Below, one piece after another: positions 16,712 to 25,084 of a DNA stretch of 64,000 nucleotides. This stretch comes from Longilinea sp964536805 (GTDB lineage: Bacteria > Chloroflexota > Anaerolineae > Anaerolineales > Anaerolineaceae). The translations under genes were made by a program, and so were the position numbers. The DNA lies in assembly GCA_964536805.1 (NCBI GenBank), contig CAZHYQ010000001.1, positions 62,001-126,000 on the forward strand, in the 5' to 3' direction. Numbering within the stretch: the first letter of the stretch is position 1; the number at the start of each line of letters is the position of its first letter. The notes under the pieces were generated by a model. That model was not told where the DNA came from. It saw nothing but the letters and a program-made list of their open reading frames with translations, and made no database searches.

Positions 16712-18010
16712 TTAAGCGACCATTTCTTCCAACATTCGTGTAGTCAATGATTTTGGGCGTTCAATGGGCTTGCCTAGCGCGCGCGACCAGACTGCATGCG
16801 ATGTCAATCCCAATATGCGCCCAATCCCGAACAATACGGTATAAAACTCGAATTCGCGCACCCCATAATGATATTGAAGCACGCCGTTTATCGCGTCGAC
16901 GTTCGGCCAGGGATTTTTGATTTTGCCTTGCTTCAGAAGGATGCCTGGCAAGCATTCATAGACCTGTGTAACAAGTTGAAACAATTCATCATCCGGCATA
17001 TGTCTCTTGCCAAATTCGAGTTGCGCTGTAAAGCGGGGGTCCGTGACCCGTAAAACGGCATGCCCATATCCTGGAATAACTTTGCCGGAATTCAGAAAAT
17101 CCCAGATGTAATGTTCCAATTGTTGGCAGGAGGGGAGGTCTGGGAAGGCAGCCTGGAGATCAAGCAGCCATTTCAGGCATTCCTGATTTGCCAATCCGTG
17201 CAATGGGCCAGCCAATCCGTCCATTCCTGCTGAACAGGCGTAATAAACATCTGATAGCGCTGACCCCACCAGGTGGGATGCATGCGCGCTTACGTTTCCG
17301 CTTTCATGGTCGGAATGCAGAATAAAGAAGAGCCTTGCCAGGTCACAATATTCCTTATCTTCGCCTTTTCCGATCATGTGGGCAAAATTCGAACTCCAAT
17401 CCAGGGTTGGATCAGGCGGAATGAATTGGCCGTGCCGGAATTTTAAATTGTATATGGATGCGCCAATAACAGGCAAACGGGCAGTGAGATTGAGGCTATC
17501 TTCCAAATAGTATTTCCAATAGTCGGATTTTGGGATGCCCTCTTCGTATTTCTTCGAAAAAACCGAGTCGGGTTGCATAGCCAGAATTGCCAGGGAAAAC
17601 ATGGTCATGGGGTGCGTGTCAGCCGGTAGATTGCGAAGGATATCAAATACATAATCGGGTACCTGACTGCGAAGCCTCCATTCCTCTTCGACGGCTTGCG
17701 CATCGTTCAAGGTCGGAATTTCATTAGCCATGAGGAGGTAATACAATCCGCCGACCAATGGTATTTCATCGCCGTCCACTTTCGGTAATAATTTTAAAAT
17801 TTCCGGGATAGTGAATCCGCGCAGGCGAATTCCTTCCTGTGGGTCGACATATGAAATATCACTGACATTGATTGCGACGTCGCGAATTCCTCCATATAAC
17901 TGTCCAACAGTGATTTCGCTGACTTTATAGGAGCCGTGTTTTTCCTTCAAGTGCGCGACGCGCTCCCGCCAACCAACCAATTGTGCTGAAATTCGATCAT
18001 AGATCCTCAT
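16712..18010 (-). CDS. gltA: Citrate synthase, mitochondrial-like type I
   Basis: The 432-residue enzyme condenses acetyl-CoA and oxaloacetate to citrate. Catalytic residues are H271 (GPLHG), H317 (PGYGHAVLR) and D372 (PNVDAINGVL). These positions almost coincide with pig mitochondrial citrate synthase H274, H320 and D375, and the sequence between them is of the eukaryotic-like type rather than the short bacterial type. The ATG at 18010 has AGGAGA at good spacing; an in-frame ATG 27 bases upstream does not. It starts a unit with the PEPCK-like gene. Its promoter region carries a perfect 15-bp palindrome. Confidence 0.93.
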   Translation of the reverse strand: MRIYDRISAQLVGWRERVAHLKEKHGSYKVSEITVGQLYGGIRDVAINVSDISYVDPQEGIRLRGFTIPEILKLLPKVDGDEIPLVGGLYYLLMANEIPTLNDAQAVEEEWRLRSQVPDYVFDILRNLPADTHPMTMFSLAILAMQPDSVFSKKYEEGIPKSDYWKYYLEDSLNLTARLPVIGASIYNLKFRHGQFIPPDPTLDWSSNFAHMIGKGEDKEYCDLARLFFILHSDHESGNVSAHASHLVGSALSDVYYACSAGMDGLAGPLHGLANQECLKWLLDLQAAFPDLPSCQQLEHYIWDFLNSGKVIPGYGHAVLRVTDPRFTAQLEFGKRHMPDDELFQLVTQVYECLPGILLKQGKIKNPWPNVDAINGVLQYHYGVREFEFYTVLFGIGRILGLTSHAVWSRALGKPIERPKSLTTRMLEEMVA

Positions 18011-18106
18011 AGCTACTTCTCCTGGTACCTGTGTCATGAATTTGTCGCAGCAATCGGAAAATGGCGAAGTCGAATTGCCAGTTGTCCAGAATATTGATGC
18101 ATGACT

Positions 18107-18141
18107 GGTAATAATATTACCATCCCTGTAAAAAAGGTCAA
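18107..18141 (-). promoter_or_regulatory. gltA: gltA promoter with palindromic operator
   Basis: On the minus strand TTGACC (18136-18141) and TAATAT (18114-18119) are separated by 16 bases. The -10 box lies inside a perfect 15-bp palindrome, GGTAATAATATTACC (18107-18121). A repressor dimer there would block polymerase. The leader to the gltA ATG would be about 95 bases. Confidence 0.55.
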
Positions 18142-18173
18142 CATATATTTATAATATCAGTCAACATCAACCA

Positions 18174-18920
18174 TTAATTATTAAGGATTTGAGATAAAAA
18201 TTGTTGCGTTCTTTCATTTTTGGGTTGCGTGAAGAAGGTTTCGGGATCGGCGTTCTCGACAACCTTACCGTGATCCATGAAGACGATTTCATCCGCGGCG
18301 CGGCGGGCAAAGCTCATTTCGTGAGTCACAGCCACCATGGTGATCCCATCCTTCACCAAATCGAGCATCACATCCAGTACCTCTTTAATCATTTCCGGGT
18401 CAAGCGCGCTCGTAGGTTCGTCGAACAACATGATTTTCGGTTTCATCGCCAAAGCACGGGCAATGGCAACCCGTTGCTGTTGGCCGCCAGAGAGCTGGGA
18501 TGGAAAACTATCTCTTTTTCCTAATATGCCGACCCTGGATAGCTGCTGTTCTGAAATCTCAATTGATTCTGCTTTTTCGCGACCTCGGACAACCTGTTGA
18601 GCCAGCGTGATGTTTTCCATGACCGTCAAGTGAGGGTAGAGATTGAAGTGCTGAAAGACCATCCCAATTTCCGCGCGGATTCGGTTGAGCTGCTTAGGGT
18701 CGTGGGTTAATCTCTCACCATCGATCCAAATTTCGCCAAACGTTTCGATTTCCAGGTGATTGATGCAACGCAGCAGTGTCGATTTTCCTGAACCGGATGG
18801 CCCAATAACAACCACCACCTTCCCACGATCAACTACCAGATTGACGCCGTTAACCGCTTCGACTGTGCCAAAACTTTTATAGAGGTCGCGAATCGCGAGC
18901 ATGGGGTCATACGTGCTCAT
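18174..18920 (-). CDS. Polar amino-acid ABC transporter ATPase
   Basis: The 248-residue protein is a GlnQ/HisP/ArtP-family ATPase with Walker A GPSGSGKST, signature LSGGQQQRVAIARAL and Walker B IMLFDEPTSALDPEM. It powers import through the permease encoded just upstream. The ATG at 18920 overlaps the permease stop by 14 bases. A TTG at 18941 is possible but gives a non-family N-terminus. It is the last gene of the three-gene operon. Confidence 0.93.
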   Translation of the reverse strand: MSTYDPMLAIRDLYKSFGTVEAVNGVNLVVDRGKVVVVIGPSGSGKSTLLRCINHLEIETFGEIWIDGERLTHDPKQLNRIRAEIGMVFQHFNLYPHLTVMENITLAQQVVRGREKAESIEISEQQLSRVGILGKRDSFPSQLSGGQQQRVAIARALAMKPKIMLFDEPTSALDPEMIKEVLDVMLDLVKDGITMVAVTHEMSFARRAADEIVFMDHGKVVENADPETFFTQPKNERTQQFLSQILNN

Positions 18921-19782
18921 TTCGCCGGAGTTTCCCTTCAATTGTTTTTACTAATAACGATAAAATGACGGTCATGCTGAGGTAGAGAACCGCCAATGTC
19001 GTGTAAGCCTCGACATATCGAAATGTTTGCCCAGTAAATAGCTTGGTCATCTGGGTGATATCCCGGACTGCGAGAACCGACACTAGGGATGAATCCTTGA
19101 GCATGGAAATGAAATCATTACCCAAAGCAGGGAGCACGTTGCGAACTGCTTGCGGGAGGATGATGTATCGCATTGCTTGAAAATAACTCATTCCCTGAGC
19201 CCGCGCAGCTTCCATTTGGCCTTTACCAATCGATTCGATACCGGCGCGGAAAATTTCAGCGAGAAATGCGCCATAAGTGATCGCAAGTGCGGTAATGGCG
19301 CGAATATTCATTGGCACTTCTTTAATTTGAATGCCAGAAAAAATTCCCGCCAGCAGTGGGAAGCCGTTCCTCGAGAACGAATCTCCCAACGCCTTCAATC
19401 CGGCTACAATTCCGGGCACTGCTACGATCGCGATGAAGAAAATGAGAACCAGCATCGGAATCCCACGAACCAGTTCTATGTATAAAGTGGCAAAATTCTT
19501 GACAAAAACGTTGCTTGAGATTCTGCCAAGCCCTGCCAACAAGCCGATGACCAGGGCTATGCTAAATGCGGTGAGTGTTGTCGACAGGGTAACGCCAAGG
19601 CCGATTTTGATAAAAGCAAATGCATCCCGGAAGTTCGGTTCAGAAACGATCAAGGCAAATGTTCCCAGCACCAGAATGAGGATGCCGAGCAGCCACCAGG
19701 GATAATCTCTCAAGTGTTTGCGCCGGCCAAACAAATTAAAGGTAATGGGAATTGCTGAATTGGTCGTTAATTTTTCGGCCAT
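18907..19782 (-). CDS. Polar amino-acid ABC transporter permease
   Basis: The protein has about 291 residues and belongs to the HisM/GlnP single-permease type. After an N-terminal cytoplasmic stretch it has around five to six membrane segments and the coupling-helix region AEIFRAGIESIGKGQMEAARAQG (given in part as GIESIGKGQMEAARAQG). It probably acts as a homodimer, since only one permease gene is present. I chose the ATG at 19782, six bases after GGAG. Longer in-frame starts up to 19824 would run through the intercistronic hairpin. Confidence 0.9.
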   Translation of the reverse strand: MAEKLTTNSAIPITFNLFGRRKHLRDYPWWLLGILILVLGTFALIVSEPNFRDAFAFIKIGLGVTLSTTLTAFSIALVIGLLAGLGRISSNVFVKNFATLYIELVRGIPMLVLIFFIAIVAVPGIVAGLKALGDSFSRNGFPLLAGIFSGIQIKEVPMNIRAITALAITYGAFLAEIFRAGIESIGKGQMEAARAQGMSYFQAMRYIILPQAVRNVLPALGNDFISMLKDSSLVSVLAVRDITQMTKLFTGQTFRYVEAYTTLAVLYLSMTVILSLLVKTIEGKLRRNEHV

Positions 19783-19799
19783 CATTTTCTCCATGATAT

Positions 19800-19831
19800 T
19801 GCCAGGGTGGCATGAAAGCACCACCCTGGCA
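19800..19831 (-). repeat. Intercistronic hairpin, binding protein-permease
   Basis: A perfect 11-bp stem (19800-19810 with 19821-19831), core GCCAGGGTGG, has a 10-base loop and no T-tract. It sits between the stop of the binding-protein gene and the permease start. This is the same position as the livK-livH hairpin, although the sequences are unrelated. Confidence 0.75.
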
Positions 19832-19844
19832 AGTAAGTGTGTGG

Positions 19845-20699
19845 CTATTGAATATCATCCTGGTTGATTGAAAAGCCAGATCCAAAGTATTTTTGATTTA
19901 GCGTTTCCAACGTGCCATCTGCCTTCATGGCTTCGAGGGCTTTGTTTACCGGAGCAACCAGATCACTGCCTTTGGTAAAAACAAACCCCAGTTCGTCGCT
20001 GGAAATTGATGGTCCAACGAACTCCAATTGATCCTTATTGGTACCCTGATAGCCCAATCCGACCACCTCGTCGATGATCACAGCATCCAAATCGCCCGCC
20101 AGCAAAGCCTGGATTGCGAAGGGAAACTGATCGAATGCTTTGATCCTCTCTTCGGCAAGGTATGTTTTGGCAGTTTCGTAATTTGTTGTGTTGACCTGTG
20201 TTCCCAGGTTGAATTCAGGATTGACCGCTAATTCTTCAATGCTTGCAAAGCGCGATTCGCCCTTGCGAACGAGCAAGCGCTGTTGGATCTGCAGGTAACC
20301 AATTGAAAAATCGACAGACTTGGCGCGATCTTCGGTGAAAGTGATGCCGTCGCCACCGACATCATTTTGTCCAGCGCTCACTGATTGAATTAACCCATCC
20401 CAGGCGGTTTCGACAAACTTAGGTGTGCAGTGCAGGCGTGTGCAGATTTCAGTAAACGCCTCATAATCCCAACCGCCGGCTTGGCCAGTTTTGACGATGA
20501 TGTAATTGAACGGGAGGTAAGCGTTCTCGACTGCGATGGTCACTGCCCGACAATTTAAATCGATCAGGGCTGTTTCAGCGCTTCCCAGGCATCCTTCAGG
20601 ACCTGTGACTAGCGCTTCGGTGCTGGCAGCAGCGTTGCAGGCTGCTAAGACCATTGCAGTAAGGAATAAGATGGCGAACATCAAAAAACGGTTTTTCAT
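19845..20699 (-). CDS. Polar amino-acid-binding lipoprotein
   Basis: The 284-residue family-3 solute-binding protein starts with a lipoprotein signal ending LAAC, lipidated at C21. The mature part begins with the family pattern RAVTIAVENAYLPFNYI and includes GWDYEAFTEI and the central DGITFTEDRAKSVDFS segment. It delivers polar or basic amino acids to the downstream permease. Specificity cannot be fixed from motifs, but the basic leader peptide upstream hints at Arg/His/Lys. GGAG lies 6 bases before the ATG. A terminator and a leader frame precede it, so expression is likely attenuated. Confidence 0.9.
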   Translation of the reverse strand: MKNRFLMFAILFLTAMVLAACNAAASTEALVTGPEGCLGSAETALIDLNCRAVTIAVENAYLPFNYIIVKTGQAGGWDYEAFTEICTRLHCTPKFVETAWDGLIQSVSAGQNDVGGDGITFTEDRAKSVDFSIGYLQIQQRLLVRKGESRFASIEELAVNPEFNLGTQVNTTNYETAKTYLAEERIKAFDQFPFAIQALLAGDLDAVIIDEVVGLGYQGTNKDQLEFVGPSISSDELGFVFTKGSDLVAPVNKALEAMKADGTLETLNQKYFGSGFSINQDDIQ

Positions 20700-20721
20700 G
20701 GGTTGCTCCTTTTTGGGTAAT

Positions 20722-20752
20722 AAAAAAGACCTTCCAATTCTCGGAAGGTCTT
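20722..20752 (-). terminator. Leader attenuator terminator
   Basis: On the minus strand AAGACCTTCC (20743-20752) pairs with GGAAGGTCTT (20726-20735) around a 7-base loop, and TTTTTT follows. It is a textbook intrinsic terminator placed between a promoter (20873-20901) and the binding-protein ATG at 20699. No minus-strand gene lies upstream for it to end, so it must act on this operon's own leader. Confidence 0.85.
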
Positions 20753-20780
20753 GATTTACGGTGGATCTTCAGCGTAGTAA

Positions 20781-20864
20781 TTAAGCCAAACTATCCGCAA
20801 CCTTCTCGAGAGAAGTTCGGTTACGCGGATGCTTGTGGTTCTTGACGAAGAATTCGGATGACAT
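20781..20864 (-). CDS. Attenuator leader peptide rich in Lys/His/Arg/Asn
   Basis: A 27-residue frame runs from the ATG at 20864 to the TAA at 20781-20783. It contains the run VKNHKHPRNR, nine codons of which eight specify Lys, Asn, His or Arg. A -10 box ends 8 bases before the ATG, so the message would be leaderless. The 3' half of the frame can fold into a long hairpin (20793-20807 with 20810-20830), and one arm of that hairpin can instead pair with the terminator. This is the layout of his/trp-type ribosome-mediated attenuation, here ahead of an amino-acid importer. Translation is inferred, not shown. Confidence 0.6.
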   Translation of the reverse strand: MSSEFFVKNHKHPRNRTSLEKVADSLA

Positions 20865-20872
20865 AATGTTTG

Positions 20873-20901
20873 TTTTTAACACCTGGATGAATACTTGTCA
20901 A
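20873..20901 (-). promoter_or_regulatory. Promoter of the polar amino-acid transporter operon
   Basis: TTGACA (20896-20901, minus strand) and TAAAAA (20873-20878) are separated by 17 bases. The expected start is close to 20866, next to the leader-peptide ATG at 20864. Confidence 0.65.
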
Positions 20902-21053
20902 TAGCTAGAGGTTGCATGATGATTGCATTCTTCAATAATTGAAAAAAACGAAATGGTTCATGTGCGCAACAAATCACTTTTCATGTCGATGAAATTAGGA
21001 TATAGTAGAGCAATCTAGTAAATAAAAACTTCTCAACCAAGCGAGATGAACTT

Positions 21054-23753
21054 ATGCAACCCACAATTCAATCGAAAAATTGCATTCAAATCAATGGTAA
21101 AAAACATTTTTATTATTCGTTAAAGACGATCCCAGGTTACAAGAGTGAGGAATTCCAGCGGTTGCCATTTTCTATCCGCATTCTCTTGGAGGCTTGTTAC
21201 CGAAACGAGGTCATAAATGGGCCGGAGTTGCGAAATTCACGCGAACTGATGAACTGGAGCCCACAGGCATCCTCCCGGGCGGTGATCCCTTTCTATGTAT
21301 CACGGGTAATTCTGCAGGATTTTACCGGTGTCCCTGTTTTGGTGGATTTGGCTGCCATGCGTTCGGCGGCCGCCCGCGCTGGAAAAGATCCAAATGTGAT
21401 CAACCCTGTCGTGCCCGTTGATTTGGTGATCGATCATTCGGTGCAGGTAGACAATACAAGTGCAGAGGGTTTCCAAATAAATGCCGGTTTGGAATTTGAA
21501 CGCAACCGGGAACGATATGAATTTTTGCACTGGACTGAAAAAGCATTTACGAACATCCGCATTGTGCCGCCTGCAACCGGCATCGTTCACCAGGTGAACT
21601 TGGAATACCTAAGTAACGTGGTGATGAAGAAAGAATTCAACGGGGAAACGTTTGTGTTCCCTGAGATGGTTGTCGGGACGGATTCGCACACAACCATGAT
21701 CAATGGGCTGGGTGTCATCGGTTGGGGGGTGGGCGGAATCGAAGCGATCGCTGCCATGTTGGGGCAGCCCATTGAAATTGTCATGCCGGATGTGATCGGG
21801 TTCCGGTTGGCTGGAAATTTAAAGGCCGGCGTGACGCCGACGGATCTAACCCTGACCATCACTGAATTGCTGCGGAAAAAAGGGGTTGTTGATAAATTTG
21901 TAGAATTTTACGGGCCAGGCCTGGCTGCTCTTACACTTGCAGACCGGGCAATGATCGCGAATATGACTCCGGAAAATGGCGCAACAGTATCCTATTTTCC
22001 GGTCGACAAGCAAACTTTGGATTATTTGCGATTGACAGGCAGGAACGCTGAGACCATTGAACTTATTGAGGAATATTTCAAGGTGCAAGGCATCTTCCGA
22101 AACGAAACTGATCCAGATCCAGTGTATTCGGACACGATCGAATTGGATCTGAGTGCGGTGGAACCGTCTCTGGCTGGGCCAAAACGGCCGCAGGACCGCA
22201 TTCGGCTGAGTGACATGAAAGGAACCTTTAGCCGATCCTTGGCAGCGCCACGGAGCGAACGCGGTTATGAATTAGCCACTGGGCAACTAACGAAGAAAGT
22301 CACCATTTTTCTCGATGGACAAACCTGTGAATTAAGAAATGGTTCTGTCATCATCGCCGCCATCACATCCTGCACCAATACATCCAATCCGTATGTCATG
22401 ATGGCAGCAGGATTGTTGGCTAAAAACGCGGTGGAAAAGGGTTTGACTGTTAGCACATTGGTGAAGACCAGTCTGGCTCCTGGATCGCGGGTTGTTATTG
22501 AATATTTAGCCAAAGCCGGGTTACTGCTGCCCCTTGGTAAACTGGGTTTCAACCTGGTTGGCTTTGGCTGTACAACATGCATCGGCAATTCTGGTCCGAT
22601 TCGAAAGGAAATTGCAGAAGCCATTCAGGCTGAAAAATTGGTCGCTGCGGCAGTACTCTCTGGAAATCGGAATTTTGAAGGGAGAGTTCATCCGCAAGCG
22701 CAGGCGAATTACCTGGCATCTCCTCCTTTAGTTGTGGCATATGCCCTTGCCGGGCGGGTTGACATCAATTTGGCCGAAGAACCAATTGGTTTCTCGCCAG
22801 ATGGAAAACCTGTCTATCTAAAGGAGTTGTGGCCGTCCTCGCAGGATATTGAGAATTGTATTCGCGACTATGTGACGCCAGAATTGTTCTCAAGAAATTA
22901 TTCCACAGTGTTTCAAGGCAACCCGACCTGGAACGCGATTGAAGGTCAGGACGCACTTCTCTATAGATGGCAACAGGAATCAACCTATATTCAGGAACCG
23001 CCCTTTTTCCTGGATTCGACCTTATTGAAGCGAAATCCGGATACCTTTACCGGAGTCCGGGCTCTGGCCATGTTGGGAGATTCCATTACTACTGATCACA
23101 TATCTCCCGCCGGGAATATTGCTGCCAGGACGCCAGCTGGCCAATATCTTTTATCGCATGGAGTCGCAAACGAAGAATTCAATTCATATGGCGCCCGGCG
23201 GGGAAATGACCGGGTGATGACACGGGGTACCTTCGCGAATATCCGTTTGAAAAACCTCCTTTTATCAGGGGTGGAAGGCGGTTTTACTGAATTTCTTCCA
23301 ACGGGCGAGCAAATGACAATTTTCGAAGCCGCCCAGAAATACCGTGTGGCAGGCACTCCCCTGATGGTGATCGCCGGTAAAGAGTACGGCACGGGTTCAA
23401 GCCGTGATTGGGCAGCCAAAGGACCCTTATTATTAGGCGTGCGGGTTATTCTGGCAGAATCTTTTGAGCGAATTCATCGCTCCAACCTGGTTGGAATGGG
23501 GATATTGCCTTTGCAATTCAGACCCGGAGAAAGTGCTGCCACATTAGGGTTGACAGGTCGGGAAGTGTTTGCCATCCAAAACTTTAATTCTGGAATGCTG
23601 CCTGATGCCGAATTGGTTGTAACTGCTACACGGGCTGATGGCAGCCAGGTCAGGTTTACAGCGATTGCCCGAATTGATACGCCGATTGACGTGAATTACT
23701 ACCTGAACGGCGGATTGTTACCGACCATACTTAATGAAATGACAACTGAATAA
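21054..23753 (+). CDS. acnA: Aconitate hydratase A
   Basis: The 899-residue enzyme interconverts citrate and isocitrate in the TCA cycle through a [4Fe-4S] cluster. The cluster cysteines are visible in ITSCTNTSNP and GFGCTTCIGNSGP. The active-site histidine region VGTDSHTTMINGLG and the C-terminal swivel domain GKEYGTGSSRDWAAKGP are present. Length matches AcnA/IRP1-type enzymes. It lies divergently from the amino-acid transporter and ends in a strong terminator. It has no gene partner here, although citrate synthase lies 3 kb away. Confidence 0.95.
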   Translation: MQPTIQSKNCIQINGKKHFYYSLKTIPGYKSEEFQRLPFSIRILLEACYRNEVINGPELRNSRELMNWSPQASSRAVIPFYVSRVILQDFTGVPVLVDLAAMRSAAARAGKDPNVINPVVPVDLVIDHSVQVDNTSAEGFQINAGLEFERNRERYEFLHWTEKAFTNIRIVPPATGIVHQVNLEYLSNVVMKKEFNGETFVFPEMVVGTDSHTTMINGLGVIGWGVGGIEAIAAMLGQPIEIVMPDVIGFRLAGNLKAGVTPTDLTLTITELLRKKGVVDKFVEFYGPGLAALTLADRAMIANMTPENGATVSYFPVDKQTLDYLRLTGRNAETIELIEEYFKVQGIFRNETDPDPVYSDTIELDLSAVEPSLAGPKRPQDRIRLSDMKGTFSRSLAAPRSERGYELATGQLTKKVTIFLDGQTCELRNGSVIIAAITSCTNTSNPYVMMAAGLLAKNAVEKGLTVSTLVKTSLAPGSRVVIEYLAKAGLLLPLGKLGFNLVGFGCTTCIGNSGPIRKEIAEAIQAEKLVAAAVLSGNRNFEGRVHPQAQANYLASPPLVVAYALAGRVDINLAEEPIGFSPDGKPVYLKELWPSSQDIENCIRDYVTPELFSRNYSTVFQGNPTWNAIEGQDALLYRWQQESTYIQEPPFFLDSTLLKRNPDTFTGVRALAMLGDSITTDHISPAGNIAARTPAGQYLLSHGVANEEFNSYGARRGNDRVMTRGTFANIRLKNLLLSGVEGGFTEFLPTGEQMTIFEAAQKYRVAGTPLMVIAGKEYGTGSSRDWAAKGPLLLGVRVILAESFERIHRSNLVGMGILPLQFRPGESAATLGLTGREVFAIQNFNSGMLPDAELVVTATRADGSQVRFTAIARIDTPIDVNYYLNGGLLPTILNEMTTE

Positions 23754-23772
23754 GAGCAAGGCTCGATGAATC

Positions 23773-23821
23773 AAAAGGATGCAGCGGTATCAAGTGACCG
23801 ATGCATCCTTTTATTTTTTTT
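23773..23821 (+). terminator. acnA terminator
   Basis: A stem pairs AAAAGGATGCA (23773-23783) with TGCATCCTTTT (23802-23812), extended inside by CGGT/ACCG. It is followed by ATTTTTTTT. On the minus strand it lies directly beyond the manA stop codon. Confidence 0.88.
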
Positions 23822-24774
23822 CAGATCGCTTCTACGCTGGATTTTAATAACGTGGTTGTGCCCCTCAAATGGATTTCATATTCTTCGCAGAATGCAGGAA
23901 TTAGGACACTCTCAAATGGCTGGAGATGATCACTTTCGCCATCTGCGGTAATAATCGCCTCTCCCTTCGTAATGGTTATTGCATGGAACGATTGGCGTTT
24001 TGTGTTCATGTTGATGAACTGGTCAGTGCCCTGAATATATTCGAGTGTGAAGTAAGGACAAGTTATCAAGGTTTTTCGTTCTTCAGTTGTACTGATGGCG
24101 AGTGGTATTGGTTTTATTTCCACTTTGGGATTAACCACTGCCAGCGACTTTTCAATGTGCAATTTTCGCGTGGACGTTTGGGGACGGCCCCAATCATAAA
24201 CCCGATAAGTGAGGTCCGAGGTCTGTTGAACTTCGTATAGTAATAACCCCGGTCCCAGGGCATGCAACGTCCCGGGCGGCATAAATATGCTATCCCCCTC
24301 GTGAACAGCGTGATATTGAACCCAATCCAAAACAGTGCCTTTCCGAATTGCATCCGTGAGGATTTCAGAGGTTGTACCTGGTTTTATTCCCGCGATCAAT
24401 TGGGCATCCCTGGCGGAATCAATGATATGCCAGGCTTCGGTTTTACCATAGTGCTCTGGTCCTTCCAGCAATCGTGCCTGGTTGTCGTTCGGATGAACCT
24501 GTAAAGATAACCATTGCGCGCAATCGAGAAGTTTGATCAATACTGGAAACCGGTTACCTGTACGTTGATATGGAACTTCGCCCAATAGGTCTTTGCCAAA
24601 TTGCTGAGCAACCTCTGCAAGAGTATATCCAGACAACGATCCATTGGCAACGCGGTCTTCTTCGTAGATGACCCATGCTTCAGCCGTCGGGACAACCTCA
24701 GGTCGAAGACGGTTGCCTCCCCAGAGATAATCTCGATATTCTGGTAATAAACGTAGGATTTTGTTTAGCGCCAA
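23821..24774 (-). CDS. manA: Mannose-6-phosphate isomerase, type I
   Basis: The 317-residue cupin-fold enzyme interconverts mannose-6-phosphate and fructose-6-phosphate. Zinc-binding residues lie in LQVHPND (Q92, H94) and in the PPGTLHALG segment. The length matches the short bacterial ManA group (B. subtilis type). The start is TTG at 24774, preceded by GGGAG about 10 bases away. A TATAAT box lies at 24798-24803 on the minus strand. It would feed mannose into glycolysis or supply GDP-mannose for glycans. Confidence 0.9.
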   Translation of the reverse strand: MALNKILRLLPEYRDYLWGGNRLRPEVVPTAEAWVIYEEDRVANGSLSGYTLAEVAQQFGKDLLGEVPYQRTGNRFPVLIKLLDCAQWLSLQVHPNDNQARLLEGPEHYGKTEAWHIIDSARDAQLIAGIKPGTTSEILTDAIRKGTVLDWVQYHAVHEGDSIFMPPGTLHALGPGLLLYEVQQTSDLTYRVYDWGRPQTSTRKLHIEKSLAVVNPKVEIKPIPLAISTTEERKTLITCPYFTLEYIQGTDQFINMNTKRQSFHAITITKGEAIITADGESDHLQPFESVLIPAFCEEYEIHLRGTTTLLKSSVEAI

Positions 24775-24870
24775 TGAAAAAAATCTCCCAAATATAAATT
24801 ATAACCATAAGTATAAATGGAAAACCTGGATAAGGATAAAAGTACCGAGGTGTATTCCCTTAAAATCAAT

Positions 24871-25052
24871 AAGACCTCCACAATGTGAAGGTCTCGTTCG
24901 AGCGGGAGCGACGGGATTCGGATGCAATCCCCTAACTGGGGACACCGGTCTCGCAATAAAAAAGACCTCCACAAAGTGAAGGTCTTGTTCGAGCGGGAGC
25001 GACGGGATTCGGATGCAATCCCCTAACTGGGGACACCGGTCTCGCAATAAAA
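24871..25052. repeat. Two 91-bp tandem repeats derived from the tRNA-Asp 3' end
   Basis: Units at 24871-24961 and 24962-25052 differ at only about two positions. A third, partial copy (25053-25102) runs into the real tRNA. Each unit carries the tRNA terminator hairpin, the acceptor and T-stem 3' strands of tRNA-Asp (GCGGGAGCGACGGGATTCG), then an unrelated 40-base segment with a GATGCAATCC stem and a CCCC-TAACT-GGGG hairpin. The units keep a T-arm-like fold but have no anticodon arm, so they are not functional tRNAs. They look like scars of events at the tRNA 3' end. Confidence 0.85.
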
Positions 25053-25077
25053 AAGACCTCCACAAAGTGAAGGTCTT
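25049..25077 (-). terminator. tRNA-Asp terminator
   Basis: An 11-bp stem on the minus strand (AAGACCTTCAC with GTGGAGGTCTT, one wobble) closes on TTT and is followed by a T-run. It lies 8 bases beyond the tRNA. Two more copies, one with an altered loop, lie in the repeat units at 24871 and 24962. Confidence 0.85.
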
Positions 25078-25084
25078 GTTCGAG

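Noticed and set aside
24871..25052. CRISPR-like repeats or extra tRNA genes
   Set aside because: Repeats are 91 bp, directly adjacent with no spacers, and lack an anticodon arm. They are tRNA-derived tandem copies, not an array or functional tRNAs.
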